Shown piece after piece: positions 9,758-18,380 of a stretch of 64,000 bases of DNA. Each line of letters begins with the position of its first letter. Position 1 is the first letter of the stretch. The notes below the pieces were generated by a model. The model saw only the letters and a list, made by a program, of their open reading frames with translations. It was not told the origin of the DNA and did not search any database. The position numbers and the translations under genes are program-made. The stretch spans positions 806,001 through 870,000 of the forward strand of contig NZ_BRLB01000001.1 of NCBI RefSeq assembly GCF_027923465.1, read 5' to 3'. The DNA is from Vallitalea longa. Its GTDB lineage: Bacteria > Bacillota > Clostridia > Lachnospirales > Vallitaleaceae.

Positions 9758-11404
9758 ATGGATAACGCTATGTTTTGTTATCAATGCGAACAAACAGCTG
9801 GCGGTAAAGGATGTACCAAAATGGGAATTTGCACCAAAGACCCAGATGTAGCTAAAATGCAAGACGTTCTCATCTTTCTATTAAAGGGATTAGGATACTA
9901 CGCTACACAATTAATTGAAAATGGTCAAGATATATCTAGAGAATTAGGAGAGTTCTGTTCAGAGTGTGTTTTCGCAACACTTACTAATGTTAATTTTTCA
10001 CCTGAAAGATTCGTTGAATATATCAAGAAAACCAATCACTATAAAAAAGACTTAATGAGTAAATCTTCAACTTCTGATGCACCTGAAGGAGCAGACTATA
10101 TTGCTCCAGAAACGAAAGAAGAAATTCTCAGTATTCCTAATATGAAGAACTTAGGTGTTATGGATGATGAAAACTTAGATATGGATATCCGTTCATTAAG
10201 AGAGTTATTAATATACGGTATAAAAGGTATGGGAGCATATTTTCATCATGCATATGTATTTGGAAAATATGATGCTGAAATAACAAATTTCATATTCAAA
10301 GCTCTTGGTTCTACTCTTAATAAAAATCTAACTATAGAAGACTATTTTAATCTGAACATGGAACTTGGTAAAATAAATTTCAGATGTATGGAACTACTTG
10401 ATGAAGCAAATACTGGTGCTTTTGGTAACCCAGAGCCCACTGAAATGTTGATAACCAAGAAGAAAGGACCTTTCATTGTCGTATCAGGTCATGACCTGAA
10501 TGACTTAGGAGATCTACTTGAACAATCTGAAGGAAAAGGCATCAATATATATACCCATGGAGAAATGCTTCCTTGTAATGCTTATCCTGGTTTAAAGAAA
10601 TACAAGCATCTAATAGGAAACTTTGGTGGGGCTTGGCAAGATCAACAGAAAGAGTTTGATAACTTACCTGGAGCTATATTAATGACCAGTAATTGTTTAA
10701 TGAAACCAAGAGAAAGCTATAAAGACAGATTGTTCACTTCAAGCATTGTCGGCTGGCCTGATGTAACCCATATCTCTACTGTTGATGGTCATAAGGATTT
10801 CACCCCAGTAATTGAGAAAGCTCTAGAACTAGAGGGATTTACTGAAGATGAACCTGAAAAAAGAATACCTATGGGGTTTGCGAGAAATGCTGTACTTAGC
10901 AATGCTGATGCCATTATTGATGCAGTCAAAGCAGGAAAAATAAGACACTTCTTCTTAATAGGAGGCTGTGACGGAGCAAGACCTGGAAGAAATTATTATA
11001 CAGAATTTGCTGAGAAAACTCCGAAAGATACTATTATACTAACTTTAGCATGTGGTAAATATCGTTTTAATAAATTGGATCTTGGTTCTATTGGACCGTT
11101 TCCTAGGATATTAGATGTAGGACAATGTAACGATGCATACTCAGCTATAAAAATAGCTTTGGCTTTAGCTGATACTTTCAAATGTGATGTAAACGACCTA
11201 CCTCTATCTTATATAATTTCATGGTATGAACAAAAAGCTGTAGCAGTATTATTGACAATGTTGTACCTAGGATTAAAAGACATTTATCTAGGACCTACAT
11301 TACCTGCATTTATCACTCCTAATGTTCTTCAAGTATTGGTTGACAAATTCAACCTTCAATCCATTTCAACCCCTGATAATGATTTACAAACCATTCTAGG
11401 ATAG
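9758..11404 (+). CDS. hcp: Hydroxylamine reductase / hybrid cluster protein
   Basis: 548 residues, with AAGGAGG before the ATG. The N-terminal cysteines at 7, 10, 19 and 25 (CX2CX8CX5C) match the arrangement in Desulfovibrio, typical of strict anaerobes. Later segments supply hybrid-cluster ligands (for example GHDLNDLG, THGEMLPCNAYPG, TSNCLMKP, GGCDGARPGRNYYTEF, ILTLACGKYRFN). Hcp reduces hydroxylamine in vitro and nitric oxide under nitrosative stress in vivo. The gene appears monocistronic, ending in a strong shared terminator. No hcr reductase is adjacent. Confidence 0.96.
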   Translation: MDNAMFCYQCEQTAGGKGCTKMGICTKDPDVAKMQDVLIFLLKGLGYYATQLIENGQDISRELGEFCSECVFATLTNVNFSPERFVEYIKKTNHYKKDLMSKSSTSDAPEGADYIAPETKEEILSIPNMKNLGVMDDENLDMDIRSLRELLIYGIKGMGAYFHHAYVFGKYDAEITNFIFKALGSTLNKNLTIEDYFNLNMELGKINFRCMELLDEANTGAFGNPEPTEMLITKKKGPFIVVSGHDLNDLGDLLEQSEGKGINIYTHGEMLPCNAYPGLKKYKHLIGNFGGAWQDQQKEFDNLPGAILMTSNCLMKPRESYKDRLFTSSIVGWPDVTHISTVDGHKDFTPVIEKALELEGFTEDEPEKRIPMGFARNAVLSNADAIIDAVKAGKIRHFFLIGGCDGARPGRNYYTEFAEKTPKDTIILTLACGKYRFNKLDLGSIGPFPRILDVGQCNDAYSAIKIALALADTFKCDVNDLPLSYIISWYEQKAVAVLLTMLYLGLKDIYLGPTLPAFITPNVLQVLVDKFNLQSISTPDNDLQTILG

Positions 11405-11417
11405 ACACATTCTGTAT

Positions 11418-11458
11418 GATAAAAATAAAAGCACAAAATCTGTGCTTTTATTTTTATC
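11418..11458. terminator. Bidirectional intrinsic terminator between hcp and the Tyr/Arg-rich gene
   Basis: GATAAAAATAAAAGCACA (11418-11435) and its exact complement (11441-11458) form an 18-bp perfect stem with a 5-base loop; A and T runs in the arms provide a U tract on either strand. It serves both convergent genes. Confidence 0.85.
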
Positions 11459-11464
11459 ACCTAT

Positions 11465-11740
11465 TTATACATATATCATATCAGGAATATAGTTTTCTAC
11501 TTCCATACCATAGAGTCTACCTCTACCTCTGCCTCTGCCTCTTCCCCTATAATATGGTCTGTAATAAGGATATCTTCCGTAATAGTAAGGTCTTCTATTA
11601 TAGTAATAGGGATATCTCCTATAGTATGGATTTCTCCTATAATAATAAGGATATCTCATGTAAGATGGATAATAGGGATATTGGTATTGATAAGGACGTC
11701 TTCTTCTTCCGAATCTTGTGGCTTCAATTTCGTTATACAT
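11465..11740 (-). CDS. Tyrosine/arginine-rich low-complexity small protein
   Basis: 91 residues, of which 28 are Tyr and about 20 are Arg. The centre is made of repeated PYYY/RRYPYY units and ends in an RG-repeat box (RGRGRGRGRGR) before a short acidic tail (GMEVENYIPDM). AAAAGGATAAT precedes the ATG at good spacing, and the gene ends at the shared terminator with hcp, which supports expression. No signal peptide or membrane segment. I do not recognise a family; RG-boxes and Tyr-rich repeats are associated with nucleic-acid binding and self-association in other proteins, which is only an analogy here. The overlapping plus-strand frame is its antisense shadow. Confidence 0.6.
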   Translation of the reverse strand: MYNEIEATRFGRRRRPYQYQYPYYPSYMRYPYYYRRNPYYRRYPYYYNRRPYYYGRYPYYRPYYRGRGRGRGRGRLYGMEVENYIPDMIYV

Positions 11741-12044
11741 ATATTATCCTTTTCAGCTTTTTTAATATTATATGCATCAGCCATTATTAAAGTGATAGAG
11801 CTAACATATATACAATACCATATGAGATATATATGATTTAATACGAATTTATATTAAGTACTCAAAATATAAGGTTAGTTTATAGAAATTTCAATTTTAA
11901 TAGTATACAACTATCTTAAATATTCATATAATTAATTCTAAGAGAATATTTCTAAAAATTAGTGGTTATCTATAGCAAAAAAATTTTTTATTTGTTACAA
12001 TAAAATTAGTAAAAATTGAAGATCAATAAGCTTAGAAAGGATGT
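11741..12044. other. AT-rich intergenic region, promoters of two divergent genes
   Basis: About 300 bp of very AT-rich DNA between the Tyr/Arg-rich gene and the aminopeptidase gene. It must hold both promoters, but I could not settle on convincing -35/-10 pairs and see no hairpin, repeat or riboswitch-like structure. Confidence 0.4.
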
Positions 12045-13835
12045 ATGAAAATGGCAGAAATTACAGTAAATGAACGAATAGAACTTTTACGAAAAGAAAT
12101 GAAGAAGAATGGGTTGACTGCATATATTATTCCTAGTGCCGACCCTCATCAAAGCGAATATGTAGCTGAACATTACAAAAGTAGAGCTTATATATCTGGC
12201 TTCACCGGATCATTAGGTACAGTTATCGTAACTTTGACAGAAAGCTGTTTATGGACTGACGGACGTTACTTCATACAAGCTGCTAAACAAATAAGTGACA
12301 GCGAAGTTGTTCTATACAAGATGTTAGAACCTGGAGTACCTACTTACCAAGAGTGGCTAAAAGAAAATATAGAACATGGTGAGAAAATAGGATTTGACCA
12401 AAGATTATTTTCTGTGAATGACATAAAAATGCTAAAAAACATTATTGGAGATAAAATAGAGTTAGTTGGAAATATAGACCTTATATCCAATATATGGACT
12501 AACAGACCCCCACTACCAATGGATCAAGTATTCTATCATGATATAGAATATACAGGACAGACAGCTCTTGAAAAAATCAATACTGTTCGTGCAGAAATGA
12601 AGAAGAAAGAAGCACAAGTTTATTTGATGAGTTCTCTTAATGATATTGCATGGCTATTCAATATAAGAGGTAATGACATAATCTATACTCCTATTACGTA
12701 TGCATATTCAATAATTACACTGACACAAGCTATTTTATATATACAATTAAGCAAAGTTCCAGATAAAGTAAGAAAAACCCTGGAAGAACAGAACATCATA
12801 ATAAAACCATATACAGATATTTTTGCTGACATAGAAACCATAACTAAGGATTCTTCAGTCATTTATGATCCTGCTATACTTAATTATGGATTAAAGTCCA
12901 TGATTGCTCCTTCAAGCCGTATAATAGAATCAATAGAACCAACTGCCTTGATAAAAGCTAAGTTATCTAAAAAAGAAATTGAAAATCTAAAACAATGTGA
13001 AATAAATGATGGAGCAGCTTTAGTAAAATTCTTATACTGGCTAGAAAAGAATGTACCTAATGGTAATGTAACGGAGTTCTCAGCTTCTGAGAAGCTTACA
13101 AACTTCAGACAAGAATTACCTCTATATATTGAAGACAGTTTTGCAACTATAGCAGCTTATAAAGGAAATGCAGCTATGATGCATTATAAACCAGAGGAAT
13201 CAACTGCTAAAACTTTGAAACCAGAAGGATTATTATTAGTTGATTCTGGTGGACAATATTATAATGGTACAACAGACATAACCCGTACTATAGTTTTAGG
13301 TGATATAACTGAAGAAGAACGACATGATTTCACATTAGTATTAAAATCACATATCGCTCTTGCAAAACTTATATTCCTACATGGCTCTACCGGTAGTAAT
13401 CTTGATGCTATTGCAAGACAGCCAATATGGCAAGAATATATGGATTATAAATGTGGAACTGGTCATTCAGTTGGCTATTTACTAGGAGTTCATGAAGGAC
13501 CATCTCGCTTACGAAAAGAACACAATAACGTAGTTATTGAAGCAGGTATGTACCTAACCAATGAACCTGGTATCTATAAAGAAAACAAACATGGTATTCG
13601 TACAGAAAATTCCATACTATCAAAAGATATCCTGAATAATAGTGATGGCTACTTTATGGGATTCGATGTAATCTCTTATTGTCCTATCGATTTAAAAGGT
13701 ATTGACGAGTCAATGCTTACCAATGATGAAAAGAAATGGCTAAACAACTATCACCAAGAAGTATATGATAAGCTATCTCCTTACCTAAAAGAAGAGGAAT
13801 GCTTATGGCTGAAAACACAAACAAAAAGCATATAA
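12045..13835 (+). CDS. Xaa-Pro aminopeptidase, M24B family (long form)
   Basis: 596 residues, matching the long three-domain aminopeptidase P found in eukaryotes and many Firmicutes. Two creatinase-like N-terminal domains (FTGSLGTVIV, LWTDGRYFIQA; then a second from about residue 170) precede the pita-bread catalytic domain. Dinuclear metal ligands are visible: Asp in LVDSGGQY and TTDITRT, His in GTGHSVGY, Glu in TNEPGIY and TENSIL. It removes N-terminal residues preceding proline. GAAAGGAT lies four bases before this ATG and ten before a second in-frame ATG at 12051, so the start is uncertain by two codons. Confidence 0.92.
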   Translation: MKMAEITVNERIELLRKEMKKNGLTAYIIPSADPHQSEYVAEHYKSRAYISGFTGSLGTVIVTLTESCLWTDGRYFIQAAKQISDSEVVLYKMLEPGVPTYQEWLKENIEHGEKIGFDQRLFSVNDIKMLKNIIGDKIELVGNIDLISNIWTNRPPLPMDQVFYHDIEYTGQTALEKINTVRAEMKKKEAQVYLMSSLNDIAWLFNIRGNDIIYTPITYAYSIITLTQAILYIQLSKVPDKVRKTLEEQNIIIKPYTDIFADIETITKDSSVIYDPAILNYGLKSMIAPSSRIIESIEPTALIKAKLSKKEIENLKQCEINDGAALVKFLYWLEKNVPNGNVTEFSASEKLTNFRQELPLYIEDSFATIAAYKGNAAMMHYKPEESTAKTLKPEGLLLVDSGGQYYNGTTDITRTIVLGDITEEERHDFTLVLKSHIALAKLIFLHGSTGSNLDAIARQPIWQEYMDYKCGTGHSVGYLLGVHEGPSRLRKEHNNVVIEAGMYLTNEPGIYKENKHGIRTENSILSKDILNNSDGYFMGFDVISYCPIDLKGIDESMLTNDEKKWLNNYHQEVYDKLSPYLKEEECLWLKTQTKSI

Positions 13836-13927
13836 TCTTTTGGTAGTATTACCAACATATACTTGTAGAATTTAAAATATTATTCATTTATAATAAGCCT
13901 ATCTTAATAATTGGGGAGGAATTATAA

Positions 13928-14350
13928 ATGAAAAAAATCAAAAAAATAATTCTTATAACAGTTTTTTCTTTCATTCTTATTAATACTGTAGCATATGCAG
14001 CAAACTTTGATTTATACGGAAGTATTTTGAACTCAATTGAAGCTATCAAAGATGCAGTATTGAAGAAAGATTCAGGTTTAGGAAGAAACACAAATGATGC
14101 TATAAAAAGATTAGACAATTATATTAAAGAGTATAATACAGATCTTAAAAGCGACTTGGAATCTTACAAACAAGCAAAATCTGAAGATGCTAAAAAAGTT
14201 GTAAATTCAAAAGTTGATGAAGCCATCAAAAAATTAGACAAAGAAAAATCTAAACTAATATCTGATTATCAAAAGGAAATTGATAAACAAATAGATTCTG
14301 AACTTGAAAGAGAACTTGATAGATTACAAAAACATTATTCCATAGACTAA
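13928..14350 (+). CDS. Small secreted coiled-coil protein of unknown function
   Basis: 140 residues with GGGGAGG before the ATG. A clear signal peptide (MKKIKKIILITVFSF... cut near VAYAA) is followed by a highly charged, Lys/Glu/Asp-rich helical region with heptad spacing (for example VDEAIKKLDKEKSKLISDY, ELERELDRLQKHY), predicting an extended coiled coil. No catalytic motif, lipobox or anchor is visible. It may be a surface or envelope-associated protein; the family is not recognised. It ends in a good intrinsic terminator that includes its stop codon. Confidence 0.75.
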   Translation: MKKIKKIILITVFSFILINTVAYAANFDLYGSILNSIEAIKDAVLKKDSGLGRNTNDAIKRLDNYIKEYNTDLKSDLESYKQAKSEDAKKVVNSKVDEAIKKLDKEKSKLISDYQKEIDKQIDSELERELDRLQKHYSID

Positions 14351-14380
14351 AGCCCTAGGCTTTAGTCTTGTTTTTTATTT
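14345..14380 (+). terminator. Intrinsic terminator of the secreted coiled-coil gene
   Basis: GACTAAAGCC (14345-14354), loop CTA and GGCTTTAGTC (14358-14367) form a perfect 10-bp stem followed by TTGTTTTTTATTT. The stop codon TAA lies inside the left arm. Confidence 0.88.
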
Positions 14381-14393
14381 CATCAATCTACCT

Positions 14394-14422
14394 ACATTAA
14401 ATTAAAGGTGAAAAAGTTGGAT
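14394..14422. repeat. Right-end remnant of the ACTCAAC dispersed repeat
   Basis: ACATTAAATTAAAGGTGAAAA followed by AGTTGGATT closely matches the right end of the element at 39193-39346 (CATTAAATTAAAGGTGTGAAAGTTGAGT). Only about 29 bases are recognisable, between convergent genes. Confidence 0.45.
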
Positions 14423-15336
14423 TACTTATTTATAAGAGTTAATACATTTTCATAAATTGGCATCGCAGATTGTGCTCCCATACCTGTTGTCGCAAGTCCT
14501 CCAACAGCGTTCGCAATCTCAACACATTTATCTAAATCGTATCCTTTACTTAATGCGAATGCAAATCCTGCATTAAAAGAATCCCCAGCCGCAGTTGTAT
14601 CGATAGCATCTACTTTATAACCTTCTACATGGATAATATCATTCTCGTCAATTATATAAGCTCCATTTTTACCTGCCTTGTGAATTACTTTTCCAACACC
14701 ACTATCTAATAATATAGAAACTGCCTGTCTCAAATCATCCTGTGAATTAATCTTTGTCCCTGTAACTATTTCAAGTTCCGTTTCATTAGGTGTTAGATAA
14801 TCTGTACACTCCAACAACTCTTTTGGTAATTTAACTGCTGGTGCAGGATCTACAATAACAACTTTATCATGCTCTTTTAATTTTTTTGCAGCATATACTA
14901 CGGTTGACATAGGTATCTCTAACTGAAATAAGAATATGTCATATTCAAGAAGAGTTTTCATATTGTTATCTATATATTCCTTATCAACTTCGTTATTTGC
15001 ACCTGGTATAATGATAATTTTATTTTCGCTGGATTCCTCTACTTCAATTATCGCTGTTCCAGTAGAAACATTTTCTTCATTTTGTATATACTTGTATTCC
15101 ACATTACTGTTTTTCAGATTTTCAATATATTCTTTACCGTACATGTCATTACCTATCTTACCAAACATAGCTACTGTAGCTCCTAACTTTCCAGCTGCAA
15201 CTGCCTGATTACCACCTTTACCTCCGCAATATAGATTAAAATCATTTCCTAAAACAGTTTCTCCTGATTTAGGGAAATTTTTAACAGTGGTTACTAAATC
15301 CATATTAATACTACCGATTACACATATTTTTTTCAT
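14422..15336 (-). CDS. rbsK: Ribokinase, PfkB family (copy in the glycan operon)
   Basis: 304 residues with GGAGGAG before the ATG. Ribokinase phosphorylates D-ribose (and some relatives) at O5. PfkB signature 1 region (YCGGKGGNQAVAAGKLGA) and the C-terminal catalytic motif DTTAAGDSFNAGFA, with Asp as base, are intact; the TAAGD form is the one in E. coli RbsK. A second ribokinase lies at 57448-58380 in a complete rbs operon and carries TGAGD. This copy follows rbsD after a 194-bp gap with an inverted repeat, so it may have its own promoter. Another pentose or ketose as substrate is possible given the context. Confidence 0.88.
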   Translation of the reverse strand: MKKICVIGSINMDLVTTVKNFPKSGETVLGNDFNLYCGGKGGNQAVAAGKLGATVAMFGKIGNDMYGKEYIENLKNSNVEYKYIQNEENVSTGTAIIEVEESSENKIIIIPGANNEVDKEYIDNNMKTLLEYDIFLFQLEIPMSTVVYAAKKLKEHDKVVIVDPAPAVKLPKELLECTDYLTPNETELEIVTGTKINSQDDLRQAVSILLDSGVGKVIHKAGKNGAYIIDENDIIHVEGYKVDAIDTTAAGDSFNAGFAFALSKGYDLDKCVEIANAVGGLATTGMGAQSAMPIYENVLTLINK

Positions 15337-15393
15337 ATTACTCCTCCATATTAATAAATTTAATAGTAATCAATTTCTATACATAATATATTA

Positions 15394-15427
15394 ATTTACT
15401 ATATAAATAAAGAATTGTATAGTAAAT
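15394..15427. promoter_or_regulatory. Inverted repeat upstream of rbsK, possible operator
   Basis: ATTTACTATA (15394-15403) and TATAGTAAAT (15418-15427) are perfect 10-bp inverted arms separated by 14 bases in the 194-bp rbsD-rbsK gap. The nearby ATAGTAATC at 15363-15371 also occurs in the fucI operators. The AT-richness makes this tentative. Confidence 0.35.
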
Positions 15428-15530
15428 AATTGTCATTTTTAAGTAAAATCAATAAATACATATATTTAACACCCAACTAATAATATGATTACCTAGTTGA
15501 TATACTATATGTATATATTTATAATATTAA

Positions 15531-15926
15531 TTAAAAAGTAACTCCAGCTACTAAAATAATATTGGCAAAAGATATAATTTCACCAGTCCTTATGATTGCT
15601 TCACAATCCCCTGATAGTTTCTTAAAATCATTATGTGAAATATATTCTACAGGAATATTGTCAAATCTTTCCAAAATTTTCTCTAATAACTCCGGACTCC
15701 TAGATTTGATTTCTTCTGCTAAAATCACTTTCTCTACACATAACTCTTCTAATACAGAGTCAAGTCCTTGTAAAAATGTTGGTATCTTATTAGTTAAGGC
15801 TATATCAATTTTTCTTGTTGTCCTAGGTACCGGAAATCCAGAGTCAGATATGCATAACATTTGAGTATGTCCGATTTTTGAAATTTCGTAACTGATTTCA
15901 CTGTTGATCAATTTTGTTTTTTTCAT
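15531..15926 (-). CDS. rbsD: D-ribose pyranase (copy in the glycan operon)
   Basis: 131 residues, normal length. RbsD converts beta-D-ribopyranose to the furanose form used by ribokinase. Catalytic His in KIGHTQMLCISDSGFPVP, the VILAEEI strand and the C-terminal AIIRTGEIISFANIILVAG are diagnostic for the RbsD/FucU fold, closer to RbsD than to FucU. It lies 37 bp downstream of the URO-D/MetE-like gene on the same strand, so it is part of the long glycan operon. A paralogue is at 57034-57432. Confidence 0.9.
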   Translation of the reverse strand: MKKTKLINSEISYEISKIGHTQMLCISDSGFPVPRTTRKIDIALTNKIPTFLQGLDSVLEELCVEKVILAEEIKSRSPELLEKILERFDNIPVEYISHNDFKKLSGDCEAIIRTGEIISFANIILVAGVTF

Positions 15927-15963
15927 TATTACTCAATCCTTTATATAAGTTCATATGATTAGT

Positions 15964-17223
15964 CTATTTAAAAGTTCTTTTTACTAATTCTATAAATTGT
16001 TGTAGATGTTTTGGTGTATTATCACAAGTTCTAATGTCCTTTAATATTATTTCAACATTACAATCTTTTGTAATTTGTGCAGTTTCTTTTAACATTCTAG
16101 TCATCTCTGGTTCGTTAATGCCAGTACATACTTTTGCTGGGTTCGGTTTCCATGAATATATTGCTCTATTTTTAATGTTTTCAGCAGCTATCCTTACATC
16201 TGACCAAGGACTGACACTTAATCTTCTGATATTAGGCAACTCTCTAAAAATCAAATCAAATTTTGTATCAAGTGGCTCACAGCATCCATAACATGCTAAA
16301 CCAAATTTTGATAATCCTCTTATTTGATATTTAAGAGCAAATTTTTCGTACATATCATTAGAAACATTACTGAATTCTTGAGAATCAGCAAATCCCCACA
16401 TATCACTGAGCATTACTTTATTATTGTCTTTAACTGGTACATTACTATATCCTAATCCACCAGAACCTGTATAAATGTTGGATTTATTATCAAACAACAT
16501 ATTATTCTTTTCTAGCTTCTCTAGCAATCTTACCTTACTATCTGACATATGTCCTATAATACTTTCTATTAAATCAGCATGGTCATAAAGGTCAAACATT
16601 AATTCTTCCAAACCCTTCAGATGTACTAATTCTATTAAAAGACTCTGAACTAATACCGTGTATGGAATATTGAATTCTATATCAATGGTATTATCTATTG
16701 CTTCTTCATATTTATCTTTCAGCCTTGTATACTCAATTATATCTGGAATAAAATCAACTTCATGATTCAGAAGAGCCTCAACATTAGCTTCATCTTTAAG
16801 GTAGTTGTTAAGATGATATGCATCTTTGGAGATACCATAGGAATCAATATTGATTCCCCAAGCTGTCTTTTGATTAGAATCACCATACATAAAACCTGTG
16901 TATTCTCCCGGCATATCAAATCTTACAACTGGTTCAAAAGCAAAATCATCCTCAAAATGATGAAAATGATAAATATATCTTCTTAATCTTACTTCTAATT
17001 CTCTTAAATCCTTATCTTCAGTTTGCAATGTTTCATTAGGCACTAATTCTACCCAACCGCCGTCATCATCAGGACAAATCCATAATAATGGTTCAGTATT
17101 ACCTTTTAAATCATTATGATCCGCCCATTTCTGAGCTTTTAGTCTGTTTTTAGGTAAGCTTGATATTTCTTTCAGTTGTTTTGCTAATTCTCTTATGACT
17201 TTAACTTGTTCTTTATAATCCAT
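15964..17223 (-). CDS. URO-D/MetE-like barrel protein, function unknown
   Basis: 419 residues with AGGGTGAT before the ATG. Overall order and the C-terminal third (CYGCCEPLDTKFDLIFRELPNI, VSPWSDVRIAAENI, WKPNPAKV) resemble the URO-D/cobalamin-independent methionine synthase superfamily; the GCCE doublet could bind zinc like the HxC motif of methyltransferase members. It is longer than HemE and has no haem context. Neighbours are another URO-D protein upstream and rbsD downstream, all on one strand. A methyl-transfer or sugar-modifying role is inference from superfamily and context only. Confidence 0.6.
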   Translation of the reverse strand: MDYKEQVKVIRELAKQLKEISSLPKNRLKAQKWADHNDLKGNTEPLLWICPDDDGGWVELVPNETLQTEDKDLRELEVRLRRYIYHFHHFEDDFAFEPVVRFDMPGEYTGFMYGDSNQKTAWGINIDSYGISKDAYHLNNYLKDEANVEALLNHEVDFIPDIIEYTRLKDKYEEAIDNTIDIEFNIPYTVLVQSLLIELVHLKGLEELMFDLYDHADLIESIIGHMSDSKVRLLEKLEKNNMLFDNKSNIYTGSGGLGYSNVPVKDNNKVMLSDMWGFADSQEFSNVSNDMYEKFALKYQIRGLSKFGLACYGCCEPLDTKFDLIFRELPNIRRLSVSPWSDVRIAAENIKNRAIYSWKPNPAKVCTGINEPEMTRMLKETAQITKDCNVEIILKDIRTCDNTPKHLQQFIELVKRTFK

Positions 17224-17270
17224 TTCATCACCCTATTTAATTATTTTAGTGTATTGCATATTATAGTAAC

Positions 17271-18365
17271 TTAATAGGTATATTTCTTAGCTTCATTTGC
17301 AAATTTTTTCAATCTATCCACAGGTGTTTCAAAGAAATGATCACTTGTCGACAATATATATCCACCATCTTGTCCATATATGTTAAATAATCTCTGTACT
17401 TCATTTTCAATAGCAGTATCATTTCCGTTCTCTAATATATTCAATTGATCCATTCCACCAATTAATGCCAGATCATTATGAAGAGTATTATATAGTTGTA
17501 TGCCATCTTGGTCAGTACCTATATCACCACCCATACCTGTTGGAGATAAAGTTTCTGATACATCACAATGATTAATTTTTATAAGATCTAATATTTTCAT
17601 CATTCCACCACAAGTATGATATACTACAGGATAATTAAGTGTATGAAGTGCATCATGTATTTTTATGTCATAAGGTGTACAGAATTCTTCATGTAAACTA
17701 GGAGAAATAACAGTATTAGAAGATGCTCCACCACCTGTTTCTATTAAATCAAAAGACAGACCTTTTAGATTCTGTTCTATATATTTTAGTTTCTGTTCTA
17801 ACAGAATATCCAAGAATTCATGAACCCATGTAGGATTATCAAATGTTGCCATAATAAGTTTTTCTACTCCAAATAACTCACAAGCATCTTGCCAACATCC
17901 TCCTTGTTTACCCATAAGAAAGGTCCTTAGTATTCCATCATCACCTAATTGGTCATAGACTTTTTTCACTTTGTCTCTTCTTAATTTTGGTATGGGCTGA
18001 TATTTTTTCAGAAGGTAAATATCCTCTTCTTTTTTAACGATGGGATCTACAACCCATGTGGTCATAGCATTAGTTCCTTCAGAAGTAGTAAGTATACCCT
18101 CTGGAGTATTGATCTTATAGTGTTTCACATAATAATTTTCTTTGTACTCCATAGTTGTAGTAACTTGCCATTTTTTTGATATAGGTTCTTCAACTTCAAA
18201 AAAAGTAATTGATGCATCTAAACCACATAATTTATTAGCCTCAATATCACTAATATCATTCATATATTTCTTTAAATGATAAGGCTGCCATTGATGTATA
18301 GTAACTGGTAATCTATCAGGTTTTTCTCTTTTAATAGCCAACATTAATCTTTCTTTTGAAGTCAT
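17271..18365 (-). CDS. URO-D/MtaA-family methyltransferase-like protein
   Basis: 364 residues from the ATG at 18365. A GTG at 18380 is in frame, but GGAGGT inside that extension is well placed for 18365. The N-terminal MTSKERLMLAIKREKPDRLPV is the classic URO-D opening. VVYHTCGGMMKIL supplies the HxC zinc motif seen in MtaA/MtbA-type methylcobalamin:thiol methyltransferases, and GGASSNTVISPSLHEEF and GGMDQ follow. Of the four relatives in this window it looks most like a real methyltransferase. No corrinoid protein or MtaB partner is nearby, so the methyl donor is unknown. It starts 16 bases after the GH31 stop. Confidence 0.75.
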   Translation of the reverse strand: MTSKERLMLAIKREKPDRLPVTIHQWQPYHLKKYMNDISDIEANKLCGLDASITFFEVEEPISKKWQVTTTMEYKENYYVKHYKINTPEGILTTSEGTNAMTTWVVDPIVKKEEDIYLLKKYQPIPKLRRDKVKKVYDQLGDDGILRTFLMGKQGGCWQDACELFGVEKLIMATFDNPTWVHEFLDILLEQKLKYIEQNLKGLSFDLIETGGGASSNTVISPSLHEEFCTPYDIKIHDALHTLNYPVVYHTCGGMMKILDLIKINHCDVSETLSPTGMGGDIGTDQDGIQLYNTLHNDLALIGGMDQLNILENGNDTAIENEVQRLFNIYGQDGGYILSTSDHFFETPVDRLKKFANEAKKYTY

Positions 18366-18380
18366 ATGTTTTACCTCCAC

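Noticed and set aside
11416-11790. Plus-strand 124-codon frame opposite the Tyr/Arg-rich gene
   Set aside because: It begins inside the hcp terminator, has no ribosome site and encodes only the complement of the Tyr/Arg repeats.
13840-13855. TTGGTA-GTAT-TACCAA stem after the aminopeptidase gene
   Set aside because: Only six base pairs and no T tract; not enough to call a terminator in AT-rich DNA.
15337-15530. Possible riboswitch in the rbsD-rbsK gap
   Set aside because: No multi-stem conserved architecture; only a simple inverted repeat of operator type.
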